A DNA stretch of 64,000 nt from Microbacterium endophyticum (GCF_011047135.1 NZ_CP049255.1:248001-312000), one strand, 5' to 3'; numbered from the stretch's first letter, positions 34,783-43,911 are shown. The notes: generated from the letters alone by a model not told the origin. Made by a program: numbers and translations.

Positions 34783-36770
34783 TGACTATCCGCGTCGGAG
34801 ACTCTTCGGAAGACAACAGCAGTTACGTCATCGATGTTCGACACCTCTTCGCCACCGGCACCGAGCAAGTCAACGAGAGTCTGGGGGTTGCCACCCGACT
34901 TCTTTGCGCAGGCAGAAACTGTTTCCTCGAACCCATCGATGTCGCCTCCCCATCGGTCAAGAATGCCGTCACTGAGAATCAAAAGTGAATCTGCGGGGCG
35001 AAGCTGACGCCGCGCCTCAGTCCACCGTGAGTCGAGACCAAGCGGCAGGTCCTCCGAGATGATTCGGTCAACACGTTCGCCGTCACCCCGCACGATGAAC
35101 GACAGACCGTGGCCGGCATCGACGAGGCGCGCCTCGCCGGTCGTCAGATCGATGACGGCGCAAGCCATAGTGACGAATGCGCCCGTGCGACGCAGATCCC
35201 AATCCAGCAGGTTCGCGCTTCGACTCATCGTGTCTTGCGGGGATTCTGAAACGTCCACCGAACGTAGCGTCGCTCTCGTAGCCGCCGCGAGCATCCCCGC
35301 GCCGACGCCTTTACCCATGACATCGCCAAGCGCGAGCACAGCACGCGGCCAAGAAATTCGGACGTCGTAGAAGTCGCCCCCAACTTCTTTCGCGGGAACA
35401 GAAAGGGCAGCAAATCCCCACCCGGGTATTGGCGGCAGCCGCCCGGGCGAGAGCGCCCGTTGAACTTCGCCTGCTCGATCCAGCTCCTGCTGTTGGAGCA
35501 GGCGAGCGCTTTTTGCCTCAGTGACGTCGAAGAACTGAAGCGCGAAGGTATCGTCCTGCGCGCGTGCTCCTAGCGTTGACAGACTGACGTCAAAGCTGCG
35601 TCCACTCTCGGCTTCTACTGCCAATCGAGCGTTCCCATTTAGAAGGCGCTGCGCGGCGCTAGCGATTGCCACCTGCGCCGCAGGTCCCCAAATTGAGACG
35701 ACGTCCGCGTCACCGCGATGGAGGGACGGCAGCATGGCGCGAGCTGATTCGTTGGACTGGACAACCGGCCAGATGCCGTTATTGCGCTTCACGATCAGCA
35801 TGCCGGCGACAGACGTATCGAAATTTCGCCGAAAAAGTTCTTCACTCTCCGCAAGCGCTGCGCGAGTGTCGGCCTCACGTCCGATCAAGAGAGAGAGCAG
35901 TAGGAACACCACGACCATCGAGAGTTGGAACACTTGGAGTACGACTGCACCTTCGACGCTATCGAGGCGCTCAAACGAGAAGGGGCCCCGTCCGATTGAA
36001 CTACCGAAGGTCGCAACCACGCTTATGACTAGCGTTTCAACGAGCAGCAGACGCGTCGACATCCTCATCGCTGCCCACACGAGCGGAACGAATGGCAGGA
36101 ATGCGAGCGGTAACGCCGAGTTGGCAACGAAGACATAGACGCTCAGTGCAACAGCGAGAATGAACTGCACTACTACTTCCGCGCTGTTCGCGCGTGAGCG
36201 TCGCCGAGGCATCTTCATGAACAGCGGCGCAACCACCAGCATTCCGGCGGCGTGGCGGGAGAAGACCGTCGTAAACCTCTCGAATGCCTGCTCTGGAGTC
36301 GTGAAAATCAGGTCTGCCAGGCTGATGAGAATGTCGAGGACGCCCGCCGAAAGTAACACCGCAAGAACGAGACGCCCGATGTCGCGTGGAATTGCAAGCT
36401 GCGGCAGCACGTCTTTTCTCCCGCGCATGACGAACGCGCCCACGGCCAGTTCGACGCCCACGCACAGAGACACAGCAATCGCGTGTGGCAAAGAGCTGCC
36501 GATCCATAGCGCCAGCGGGAGCGTCAACGCCGAAACAGCGAGGGCGAGCATCCAGACGTAACGGATACTTACACGCGTCACCAGCCCGAGTGCGACGCCG
36601 GCCGCCGGCCACCAGGCCACAGATGCAGCGGCGGCAGGCCTCGTGATGAGCGAAAGGGCCCCCAACAAGAAGAAGCCGAGCAAGCATCCGGCCACGACGA
36701 GCGTGGGGCGCGTCCACCCTTGCCGGCCCCATGTCGCCAGCGCTAAACCAGACGGGCTCATAAGGCCCAC
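34779..36770 (-). CDS. MASE1-PAS-SpoIIE membrane phosphatase
   Basis: A 663-residue sensor. An N-terminal MASE1 domain (about 25-298, some eight to nine membrane helices) is followed by a PAS-like domain (about 310-422) and a PP2C SpoIIE phosphatase domain (about 440-660). Metal-binding motifs are GGDFYDV (464-470), GDVMGKG (482-488), LSDGILD (599-605) and NIDDVTAV (645-652). It should dephosphorylate the STAS protein in response to a membrane or cytoplasmic signal. It is the first gene of the operon and its stop overlaps the glycosyltransferase start by 4 bases. The start could be the GTG at 36770 or an ATG at 36761. Confidence 0.9.
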   Translation of the reverse strand: MGLMSPSGLALATWGRQGWTRPTLVVAGCLLGFFLLGALSLITRPAAAASVAWWPAAGVALGLVTRVSIRYVWMLALAVSALTLPLALWIGSSLPHAIAVSLCVGVELAVGAFVMRGRKDVLPQLAIPRDIGRLVLAVLLSAGVLDILISLADLIFTTPEQAFERFTTVFSRHAAGMLVVAPLFMKMPRRRSRANSAEVVVQFILAVALSVYVFVANSALPLAFLPFVPLVWAAMRMSTRLLLVETLVISVVATFGSSIGRGPFSFERLDSVEGAVVLQVFQLSMVVVFLLLSLLIGREADTRAALAESEELFRRNFDTSVAGMLIVKRNNGIWPVVQSNESARAMLPSLHRGDADVVSIWGPAAQVAIASAAQRLLNGNARLAVEAESGRSFDVSLSTLGARAQDDTFALQFFDVTEAKSARLLQQQELDRAGEVQRALSPGRLPPIPGWGFAALSVPAKEVGGDFYDVRISWPRAVLALGDVMGKGVGAGMLAAATRATLRSVDVSESPQDTMSRSANLLDWDLRRTGAFVTMACAVIDLTTGEARLVDAGHGLSFIVRGDGERVDRIISEDLPLGLDSRWTEARRQLRPADSLLILSDGILDRWGGDIDGFEETVSACAKKSGGNPQTLVDLLGAGGEEVSNIDDVTAVVFRRVSDADSQ

Positions 36771-36875
36771 TATTCCATCAATCCGCTATGTGTGGTCGAA
36801 AACAAAGATGAGTCCTGACTGTTGCCGCAGCTACGCTCCGCTCATAGAGTCGGCAAGAGGGAGAAGGGACTCTCA

Positions 36876-37640
36876 GTGGATATCACGGATCAAGTCGCCG
36901 TCGTCACAGGTGGGGCATCAGGCCTCGGACTTGCAACGACGCTACGGCTGCTCACACTCGGTGCGCGCGTCGTCATCGTCGATCTGCCCTCCTCAGAAGG
37001 CGCAGAAGTTGCCCGTGCTCATCCCAACCGGGCCCACTTCGCAGCCGCCGACGTCCGCGATGCCGCAGACGTCACATCAGCCCTCGATGTAGCGGATGCG
37101 CTCGGCGATCTGCGGGTACTCGTCAACTGTGCAGGAGTAGCCCCCGCGGCAAAAGTCGTCGATACACGAGGTCCTCATCCGCTCGATGACTTCCAGCGCG
37201 CGATCGACATCAATCTCGTTGGCACCTTCAATGTCATCCGTCTCGCTGCGGAACGGATGCAGCGGCTCAATACCGACGCGGACGGCGAACGGGGCGTGAT
37301 CGTCAATACCGCGTCGGTTGCGGCGTTCGACGGACAAATCGGACAGGCTGCCTATTCAGCCTCGAAATCCGCGATCGTCGGAATGACGCTACCGATTGCG
37401 CGCGAGCTGGCAGCATCACAAATTCGCGTTGTCACTATTGCCCCCGGCATTTTTGACACTCCGCTTCTCGCGAGCCTCCCAGAAGCTGCACGGAGCTCTC
37501 TTGCACTCCAAGTTCCACACCCACAGCGCCTCGGCGCTCCGAGCGAGTTTGCTCTCATGGTGACGCAGATTATTGAAAACCCCATGCTCAATGGCGAGAC
37601 GATCCGCCTCGATGGTGGCATTCGAATGGCGCCACGATAG
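36876..37640 (+). CDS. Short-chain dehydrogenase, 3-hydroxyacyl-CoA dehydrogenase type 2-like
   Basis: A 254-residue SDR with cofactor motif TGGASGLG (11-18), NCAG near 83, and catalytic YSASK near 152. The sequence [24 protein letters not shown] and the C-terminal [10 protein letters not shown] resemble HSD17B10-type 3-hydroxyacyl-CoA dehydrogenases. It is followed after 25 bases by a thiolase gene, so the pair can perform the last two steps of a beta-oxidation cycle, perhaps on a branched chain. The GTG start at 36876 follows GAAGGGA. Divergent from the phosphatase operon. Confidence 0.88.
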   Translation: MDITDQVAVVTGGASGLGLATTLRLLTLGARVVIVDLPSSEGAEVARAHPNRAHFAAADVRDAADVTSALDVADALGDLRVLVNCAGVAPAAKVVDTRGPHPLDDFQRAIDINLVGTFNVIRLAAERMQRLNTDADGERGVIVNTASVAAFDGQIGQAAYSASKSAIVGMTLPIARELAASQIRVVTIAPGIFDTPLLASLPEAARSSLALQVPHPQRLGAPSEFALMVTQIIENPMLNGETIRLDGGIRMAPR

Positions 37641-37665
37641 CGATGACGTCGGAAAAGAGTGTCAC

Positions 37666-38859
37666 ATGATCGAAGCCGTCATCATCGATGTCGTGAGGAC
37701 GGCATCCGGACGGGGAAAGCCCGGAGGGGCCCTCTCAGAAGAGCACCCGGTCGACCTCCTCGCGAGCGTCCTCAATTCTCTCATTACGCGGAACGGCCTT
37801 GACCCGGCTCTCGTCGACGATGTCATCGGCGGTTGCGTCAACCAAGCGTCGGAACAATCAACGAACATCACCCGCGCAGCTGTGCTCGCCGCGGGGTTTC
37901 CGGAACACGTTCCCGCGACGACAATCGACCGTCAGTGCGGATCAAGTCAGCAAGCTGCGACTTTTGCAGCGCAGGCCATCGTGGCGGGCTTTCAAGACGT
38001 CGTGATCGCCTGCGGAGTGGAATCGATGAGTCGTGTCCCGATGGGAACTCCTTCGCTCGGCCGTGATATTCAAGGCGAAAAGCTGCGCGTGAGGTACCCG
38101 GATGGTCTCGTCAATCAAGGGGTAGCCGCTGAGCTGATCGCGGCTCGTTGGGGCTTAAGCCGCGCCGAGCTCGACGAGTACTCAGTGCGATCGCACGAGC
38201 GCGCGTCGGAAGCAGCGGCGGAGCATGGCTTCGATAACGAAATCGTTCCGCTCCGGCTTCGCTCATCCTCAGGCGGCACGATTCTTCACTCACGCGATGA
38301 AACAGTGCGCCCGGCGACGACAGTGGAAAGCCTCGGCGAGCTACCGGCATCTTTTGCCGATACCTCGGTTGGTGCACGATTTCCAGAAATCGGGTGGAAG
38401 ATCACCGCCGGCAATTCGTCGCCACTGACCGATGGGGCATCGGCCGCACTCATCATGTCGCGAGAACGTGCCACACAGCTCGGTCTGCGACCTCGAGCCC
38501 GATTCGTCTCGTTCGCTGTTGTCGGCGACGATCCCATCCTGATGCTGACGGGCCCCATCCCCGCTACTCAAAAGGTATTGGATCGTGCCCGCTTGTCGGC
38601 TGACGACATCGATATTTTCGAAGTGAATGAGGCGTTCGCACCGGTGCCGCTCGCGTGGGCGAATGAGATAGGCGTGCTCGATACAAAGCTCAATCCCCGC
38701 GGCGGCGCGATTGCTCTCGGGCACGCACTCGGTTCGTCGGGCACACGACTCTTGGCAACTCTCGTCAACGGACTCGAGGCGACCGGTGGCCGGTACGGCC
38801 TTCAAACGATGTGCGAGGGCGGCGGAATGGCCAACGCGACCATCATCGAACGACTCTAG
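37666..38859 (+). CDS. Thiolase (acetyl-CoA acyltransferase)
   Basis: A 397-residue thiolase. Nucleophile C91 lies in DRQCGSSQQA, the NEAFAP motif near 328, the catalytic GHALGSSG histidine near 354 and the second cysteine in MCEGGGM near 384. It cleaves 3-ketoacyl-CoA with coenzyme A or does the reverse. Co-transcribed with the SDR gene, its likely partner enzyme. No acyl-CoA dehydrogenase or hydratase gene is adjacent. Start ATG at 37666 is set by family alignment (MIEAVIIDVVRTASG). Confidence 0.93.
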   Translation: MIEAVIIDVVRTASGRGKPGGALSEEHPVDLLASVLNSLITRNGLDPALVDDVIGGCVNQASEQSTNITRAAVLAAGFPEHVPATTIDRQCGSSQQAATFAAQAIVAGFQDVVIACGVESMSRVPMGTPSLGRDIQGEKLRVRYPDGLVNQGVAAELIAARWGLSRAELDEYSVRSHERASEAAAEHGFDNEIVPLRLRSSSGGTILHSRDETVRPATTVESLGELPASFADTSVGARFPEIGWKITAGNSSPLTDGASAALIMSRERATQLGLRPRARFVSFAVVGDDPILMLTGPIPATQKVLDRARLSADDIDIFEVNEAFAPVPLAWANEIGVLDTKLNPRGGAIALGHALGSSGTRLLATLVNGLEATGGRYGLQTMCEGGGMANATIIERL

Positions 38860-38874
38860 ACCGATGCCAACAAC

Positions 38875-38929
38875 GGATGCCGTCGCGCGATGCCGCGCGA
38901 GTGTGAACGACACAAGCGCGACGGCATCC
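38875..38929. terminator. Bidirectional terminator hairpin, 14-bp perfect arms
   Basis: GGATGCCGTCGCGC (38875-38888) pairs perfectly with 38916-38929; the 27-base loop contains further GC-rich sequence. It lies between the convergent thiolase and dehydrogenase genes. There is no T tract, so it may be a weak terminator or only a stabilising stem. Confidence 0.65.
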
Positions 38930-38941
38930 AGTTGGCGCGCT

Positions 38942-40009
38942 TTACACCCGAGGGTCGACGAGGATCTTGACGGCAGTTTCGTTGCGGTTGATGAGAGTGT
39001 CAAAGCCCTTATCGATCAGATCGTCAAGACCGATTTTTGCGGTGATGAACGGCTTGAGATTCACCTTGCCCTCTTGCACAAGAGCGATCGCTGCCGGGTG
39101 CGAATTCACGTAACCGATCGTGCCGCGCAAATCAATCTCTTTAAGCACTAGCTGCTGCATATCGAGCTGACCGGGGTGCCCCCAGATCGACACCACAACG
39201 ATGACTCCGGTTGGCTTGACAGCGGCGAAAAGGGTATCGAGAGCGGGCTGCACGGATGTGCATTCAAAGGCAATGTCGGCGCCGCGTCCATCTGTCAGGC
39301 CGTTGACCTGTGCGACGACGTCGGATTCCCGAGGGTCGAAGACGTGGGTCGCGACCCCGGTCTCGAGTGCCTTCTGCCTACGAAGCTCGCTCGGCTCAGA
39401 GATCGCGACGGTGATTCCCTGCGCTTGAAGCACAGCCGCTGTCAGGAGTCCGATCGGCCCGGCACCCGTGATCAGCGCGAAGTCACCAGCTTTTCCGTCG
39501 GAGCGTTTGTAGGCGTGATATCCGACCGACAACGGTTCGATGAGTGCTGCTTCATCGAGCGGGATCTTGTTACCGATGACGTGCACCCAGCGACGCTTGA
39601 CCGCGATCTTCTCGGCCAGTCCCCCACCGCGACCCGCGAGACCGATGAAGTTCATATCCGGAGACAGATGATAGGCGTTATTGTTTTCGCTCGAGTCGAC
39701 GTCGTCGCCGATAATGTAAGGCTCGACTACGACATGGTCCCCGACCGCTATGTCTGTGATGCCTTCACCAACTTCGTAGACAACACCGGACATCTCATGT
39801 CCGAGCGTGACCGGAGCTGACTCACCAGAGATGGGATGGGGATGCCCCGCCGGTGGCACGAAGATCGGACCGTCAAGATACTCGTGCAGGTCGGTTCCAC
39901 AAATGCCGCAGAACGCGACATCGATACCGACGGTGCCGGGCTCCACGGTGGGCGCATCAATATTCTCGATACGAATGTCGCCACGGTCGTAATAGCGTGC
40001 TGCCTTCAT
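38942..40009 (-). CDS. Zinc-dependent 2,3-butanediol dehydrogenase-like enzyme
   Basis: A medium-chain dehydrogenase of 355 residues. C37 of CGICGTDLHEYLDGP and H70 of TLGHEMSG are zinc ligands; GAGPIGLLTAAV near 172 binds NAD. The YLDGPIFVP block is typical of the R,R-butanediol/acetoin dehydrogenases. The lobe that normally carries four structural-zinc cysteines appears to lack them, as in that subfamily. AGGAG precedes the ATG by 6 bases. It may oxidise butanediol or another vicinal diol or alcohol. Monocistronic between two hairpins. Confidence 0.9.
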   Translation of the reverse strand: MKAARYYDRGDIRIENIDAPTVEPGTVGIDVAFCGICGTDLHEYLDGPIFVPPAGHPHPISGESAPVTLGHEMSGVVYEVGEGITDIAVGDHVVVEPYIIGDDVDSSENNNAYHLSPDMNFIGLAGRGGGLAEKIAVKRRWVHVIGNKIPLDEAALIEPLSVGYHAYKRSDGKAGDFALITGAGPIGLLTAAVLQAQGITVAISEPSELRRQKALETGVATHVFDPRESDVVAQVNGLTDGRGADIAFECTSVQPALDTLFAAVKPTGVIVVVSIWGHPGQLDMQQLVLKEIDLRGTIGYVNSHPAAIALVQEGKVNLKPFITAKIGLDDLIDKGFDTLINRNETAVKILVDPRV

Positions 40010-40090
40010 GATGAACTCCTCGAAGGTCGCGAAGGGCATCGTTGTGCGAGCCCCTCAGTCTTAGGTGGAAAGGCTCATCCACCACTTCAA

Positions 40091-40142
40091 CGGTATTCCC
40101 GTGCGCGCGGGGGCGGTCGCACGCGGGCCGTGAGAAATACCG
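40091..40142. repeat. Long imperfect inverted repeat between divergent dehydrogenase genes
   Basis: CGGTATT (40091-40097) pairs with AATACCG (40136-40142), and inside these arms CCCGTGCG (40098-40105) pairs largely with CGCACGCGGG. Together they could form an extended hairpin or serve as an operator. It lies 82 bases before the butanediol-dehydrogenase start. Confidence 0.5.
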
Positions 40143-40229
40143 TCGTCTAATCCGTTCAGATCGCGCCATGCGGGGCCGAGAAGGTGTCAGGCTTGGGAAG
40201 GCGCGTAGAGAGCGCCCCGATTGGACATC

Positions 40230-41054
40230 ATGAAGAAAACGATCATCATCACGGGCGCATCAGATGGGATCGGCGCGGCGGCCGCTCGACAGCTCAGCGA
40301 GGCAGGCCATACCGTCGCTGTAGTCGGCCGCTCAGCGGAGAAGACACGTCGCGTCGCTGAAAGCATCAACGCCGACTACTTTCTTGCCGACTTCACCAAC
40401 CTTCGCCAAGTGCGAGAACTCGCCGAAGCGCTCTCCAGCCGATATGCGGAGATCGACGTGCTCGCGAACAACGCTGGCGGCATTATGGGCGACCGTGAAC
40501 TCACCGTCGACGGCTTCGAGAAGACGTTTCAGGTCAACCATCTTGCGCCGTTTTTACTCACTCAGCTTTTGATGGAGCGACTCACCGAGTCGAAGGCATC
40601 CGTCATCAATACGTCGAGCGTCGCGAACTCACTTTTCGGGCGGATAGACCTCGACAACTTGAACGGCGAACGCTCGTACAGTGCGACCCGAGCGTACGGC
40701 GCGGCAAAACTTGAGAACGTGCTGTTCACGAAAGAGTTGCACCGCAGATACGAAAGCCAGGGAATTTCGACGGTTGCATTCCACCCGGGGAATATCGCCT
40801 CCAACTTCACGAGCGAGGCGAACTCGCTCATCAAACTCGTGTACCGGTGGCCGCTTCGCAACATTTTGCTGACGAGCCCGGAGACCGGCGGCAAAGTACT
40901 GTCGTGGTTCGTCGAGGGCACACCCGGAACGACCTGGATTTCGGGTGAGTATTACGACAAGATCTCGCACGCGGCCCCCAATAAGCAGGCTGGGGACGCC
41001 GAATTAGCCGAGAGTCTGTGGAATCGCAGTGCAGAATACGTGACCACAAAGTAG
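40230..41054 (+). CDS. Short-chain dehydrogenase (retinol-dehydrogenase-like)
   Basis: A 274-residue SDR. The cofactor site is TGASDGIG (8-15), NNAGG near 87 and the catalytic YGAAK near 155. The stretch TFQVNHLAPFLLTQLLMERL resembles the WWOX/retinol dehydrogenase branch, which often acts on lipophilic alcohols. The substrate cannot be named. The ATG at 40230 is preferred to a TTG 9 bases upstream. There is no clear ribosome site. Downstream is the GC-rich leader of the next gene rather than a terminator. Confidence 0.85.
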   Translation: MKKTIIITGASDGIGAAAARQLSEAGHTVAVVGRSAEKTRRVAESINADYFLADFTNLRQVRELAEALSSRYAEIDVLANNAGGIMGDRELTVDGFEKTFQVNHLAPFLLTQLLMERLTESKASVINTSSVANSLFGRIDLDNLNGERSYSATRAYGAAKLENVLFTKELHRRYESQGISTVAFHPGNIASNFTSEANSLIKLVYRWPLRNILLTSPETGGKVLSWFVEGTPGTTWISGEYYDKISHAAPNKQAGDAELAESLWNRSAEYVTTK

Positions 41055-41059
41055 CTCAC

Positions 41060-41332
41060 GGCCCCTCCCCGGCGACGTGCCCTTATTTGTGGGTGATGTC
41101 GCCCCGGGACCCGCAAAAACAGGCAAGTCGGGTGGTTGGCGGGGTGCCATGCGGGGCGGTTGCCGCGCCAAATGAGGGGTCGAGGGCGGCCCCGATAGGG
41201 GATGCCCTCTCACGCTTCTACCAGCGAACGCCAGGCTTTCATCCAGAAGAGGTGACCAGACTCGCTTCTTTGTGCCCGTCCCGAGGGCGCAGAGTCGTGA
41301 AACTGCGGCTTCCATCTCCCAGGAAATCTGAC
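41060..41332 (+). other. GC-rich structured leader upstream of a transglycosylase-like gene
   Basis: This 278-base gene-free gap is the longest in the window. It holds two clear hairpins. One is CCCCGGCGAC (41066-41075) with GTCGCCCCGGG (41097-41107), with a 2-base bulge. The other is GAGGGC-GG-CCCC-GATA-GGGG-AT-GCCCTC (41182-41209). Neither has a T tract. Rpf-like and other cell-wall genes of actinobacteria are often under a cyclic di-AMP riboswitch, but the motifs of that class were not found here. It could be a different structured RNA or simply a GC-rich promoter region. Confidence 0.4.
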
Positions 41333-42253
41333 ATGCTCCACTCCCCTGAACTTTCTCCTGCCCGGCGCGCGAAAAACGTGGGCATCGCTATCGCGACAGC
41401 TAGCGTCATCGTCGCAACTGGCATTTTTACCGCGAGTCCGGCGCTGGCATCGACTTCGGATTCGGCGCCCGCGGTCACCCCAACCACATCTCGAACATCT
41501 GACACGCTCGAAGACATGACGACCAAGGCCGAGTCGGCGCTCGTCGCCGCACGCTCTGCTGTCGCTGAGTCAGTCGCCGCGACGGTGGATGCGAACGAAA
41601 GTGGTCTCGATCTCGGCAACGAGCCGACGGCGATCGAAACCGCTGATCTACTCGACACGATCGACGAGATGTCGAATCTCGAGATCGTGCCGGCTCTTCT
41701 CCTTCCAGATGACACGGCAGACGCGATCGCTGAAACCAAGCGCGTGCGTGCCGAGACAGCGAAGCTGACTGACCGCGTCGAAGCCGCAGAGGCTGAGCGC
41801 GCGGCGAAGGAAGCCGCCGAAAAGGCGGCAGCTGAGAAGGCCGCTGCCGAAAAGGCCGCAGCTGAAGCAGCAGCAGCCGAAGCAGCCGCCGAGGCGCAAA
41901 AAGCGCAAGAAGCCGCACCGGCCACAGCACCCGCCGCGCCGGCGAACCCATCAGGTGCGCAGGCCACCGCTCAGCAGCTCGCGGCTTCGAACTACGGCTG
42001 GGGCGACGATCAGTTCGCGTGCCTCGTTTCGCTGTGGAACAAGGAATCAGGCTGGAACGCTCAGGCGTCAAACGGATCCAGCGGGGCGTACGGTATTCCG
42101 CAGGCGCTCCCCGGAAGCAAGATGGCTAGTGCTGGCGCTGACTGGGCGACCAACGCGACCACCCAGATCGTCTGGGGCTTGCAGTACATCGCCGGTAGCT
42201 ACGGCACACCCTGCGGCGCATGGTCACACTCACAGTCCACCGGCTGGTACTAG
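41333..42253 (+). CDS. Secreted lytic-transglycosylase/aggregation-promoting-factor-like protein
   Basis: A 306-residue secreted protein. The signal peptide (about 1-39) ends ASPALA. The middle is a helical region with an Ala/Glu/Lys repeat (KAAAEKAAAEKAAAEAAAAE, about 160-195), probably a coiled coil. The C-terminal 85 residues form a lysozyme-like domain, with a likely catalytic glutamate in NKESGWN and YGIPQALPGSKMASAG, as in aggregation-promoting factors and transglycosylase-like proteins. The ATG at 41333 follows AGGA. It would act on peptidoglycan outside the membrane. It ends at a strong terminator. Confidence 0.9.
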   Translation: MLHSPELSPARRAKNVGIAIATASVIVATGIFTASPALASTSDSAPAVTPTTSRTSDTLEDMTTKAESALVAARSAVAESVAATVDANESGLDLGNEPTAIETADLLDTIDEMSNLEIVPALLLPDDTADAIAETKRVRAETAKLTDRVEAAEAERAAKEAAEKAAAEKAAAEKAAAEAAAAEAAAEAQKAQEAAPATAPAAPANPSGAQATAQQLAASNYGWGDDQFACLVSLWNKESGWNAQASNGSSGAYGIPQALPGSKMASAGADWATNATTQIVWGLQYIAGSYGTPCGAWSHSQSTGWY

Positions 42254-42270
42254 AACCGGTCGACGATAGA

Positions 42271-42317
42271 AACAGCGTGGGCGTTGCCGTAGATGCGGCA
42301 ACGTCCACGCTGTTTTT
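42271..42317. terminator. Terminator, 19-bp stem plus T tract
   Basis: Bases 42271-42289 pair with 42296-42314 (one G-U) followed by TTTTT on the plus strand. The T tract runs into the stop codon of the converging MFS gene, so it can serve both genes. Confidence 0.9.
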
Positions 42318-43875
42318 ACGATTTCGGGACTTCGTCGAGCGTTGCTCGCAGCGGGACTTCTTTCACGAACAACAGGATGACGAATCCGATGACCACCATC
42401 GGCACGAGCATGAGGAAGACCGGTGTGAGCGCGTCGTTGTAAGCGCTCACGATGATGTCCCGCACCGCTTCCGGCATAGCGTTCACCGCCGCGGGAGTAA
42501 GTGAGTTCGTATCAATCGCGGTGCCGTCACCGGCCGCTGACATCCGATCGGTGATCAGCGTCGACAGCCGGCTACTGAACAGCGCACCCACAACGGCACC
42601 ACCCACGGAGGCACCGATTTCTCGGAAGAAGTTGTTCGATGCCGTCGCTGTGCCCACATCGCGGTTGGGGAATGAGTTCTGCACGATGAGGATGAGGATC
42701 TGCATCCCCAGCCCGATCCCGAGTCCGAACACGAACAGGTATGCGAGCAGCTGCGGGATCGGGGTGTCAATGGTGAGCGTCGACATGAGCGACAGCGCAG
42801 TGCCAATGACCGCCATGCTGGCAAGCGGCATCCACTTGTAGCGCCCTGTGCGCGACGCGATCTGGCCCGTTCCGGTAACACTCACGATGAGTCCGACGAT
42901 CATGGGGATCAGCATGAAGCCAGACACAGTCGCGTTCACTCCCGTGACCATCTGAAGATATGTCGGCAGGTAGGACAGCGCGCCGAACATCGCCACACCG
43001 ATCACGAGACCGGCCGCGGTTGCGAGCACGAAATTTCGGCTACGGAAGATTTTGAGCGGAATGATCGGCTCGGCTGCTTTGTGCTCCGCAAGCACGAAGG
43101 CGGCGGCGGATACGACGGCGAGAGCGATCAACGCGAGAATCTGCGGTGAATTCCACTCGTACTGCGTGCCGCCCCACGACGTGACCAGGATGATCGACGT
43201 CACGGCCACAGCCATCGTCAAAATTCCCCAGACGTCGAGCTTCACAGCGACCTTGTGGCGCGGCAGCTTGAGGAAGACAACCGCAAAAACGATTGCAAGA
43301 AGCGCAAGCGGAATGTTGATCCAGAACGCCCAGCGCCAACCGATGCTTTCCGTGAACCAGCCGCCTAAGAGCGGACCGGCGATGCTGGACAGACCGAAAA
43401 CTGCTCCCATGACTCCCATATATTTCGACCGCTCCCGCACCGGTACGACATCAGCGATGATCGCCTGCGAGAGGATCATGAGGCCACCGCCACCGAGCCC
43501 CTGGATTGCGCGCCCAATAATGAGCCACGTCATGTCTTGAGCGAGTCCACCGACGACAGACCCCACCAGGAAAAGCGTGAGAGCGGCGATGAAGATATTT
43601 TTGCGGCCTAAGAGGTCGCCCATCTTTCCGTAGATCGGCATCATTATCGTCGCCGCGACGAGGTAAGCCGTCGTGACCCATAGCATGTGATCTACACCAT
43701 TGAGTTCTCCGACAATGGTGGGAAGCGCTGTAGAGAAGATCGTTTGGTCGAGTGATGCCAGGAACATCGCGACGAGGAGCCCCGCGAACATCGTGCCAAT
43801 TCGGCGTTTATTCACCGAACCGCCGGTACCACTGCCCGCGGACTGTTGATCCGAACCAGAAGTGAGAGAAGTCAT
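42316..43875 (-). CDS. MFS multidrug exporter, DHA2 (EmrB/QacA) family
   Basis: A 519-residue transporter with about fourteen membrane segments. Helix 1 reads LLVAMFLASLDQTIFSTALP, matching the D-Q-T antiport motif of DHA2 exporters, and the loop after helix 2 is the motif A variant GKMGDLLGRKNIF. It would export drugs or lipophilic compounds with proton exchange. Upstream lies a 12-bp perfect inverted repeat that may be an operator for an unlinked regulator. No adjacent TetR or MarR gene is seen. Confidence 0.9.
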   Translation of the reverse strand: MTSLTSGSDQQSAGSGTGGSVNKRRIGTMFAGLLVAMFLASLDQTIFSTALPTIVGELNGVDHMLWVTTAYLVAATIMMPIYGKMGDLLGRKNIFIAALTLFLVGSVVGGLAQDMTWLIIGRAIQGLGGGGLMILSQAIIADVVPVRERSKYMGVMGAVFGLSSIAGPLLGGWFTESIGWRWAFWINIPLALLAIVFAVVFLKLPRHKVAVKLDVWGILTMAVAVTSIILVTSWGGTQYEWNSPQILALIALAVVSAAAFVLAEHKAAEPIIPLKIFRSRNFVLATAAGLVIGVAMFGALSYLPTYLQMVTGVNATVSGFMLIPMIVGLIVSVTGTGQIASRTGRYKWMPLASMAVIGTALSLMSTLTIDTPIPQLLAYLFVFGLGIGLGMQILILIVQNSFPNRDVGTATASNNFFREIGASVGGAVVGALFSSRLSTLITDRMSAAGDGTAIDTNSLTPAAVNAMPEAVRDIIVSAYNDALTPVFLMLVPMVVIGFVILLFVKEVPLRATLDEVPKS

Positions 43876-43911
43876 AACTCAAATATCGCCGCGTTTGCTC
43901 CCGAAAGCGTC

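Noticed and set aside
41055..41332. Cyclic di-AMP (ydaO-type) riboswitch
   Set aside because: Although expected before cell-wall hydrolase genes in actinobacteria, I could not find its conserved core segments. The leader is therefore listed only as structured.
41239..41967. Alanine/serine-rich 242-residue frame on the minus strand
   Set aside because: It is the mirror of the Ala/Glu/Lys repeat and signal peptide of the transglycosylase gene, a compositional artefact.
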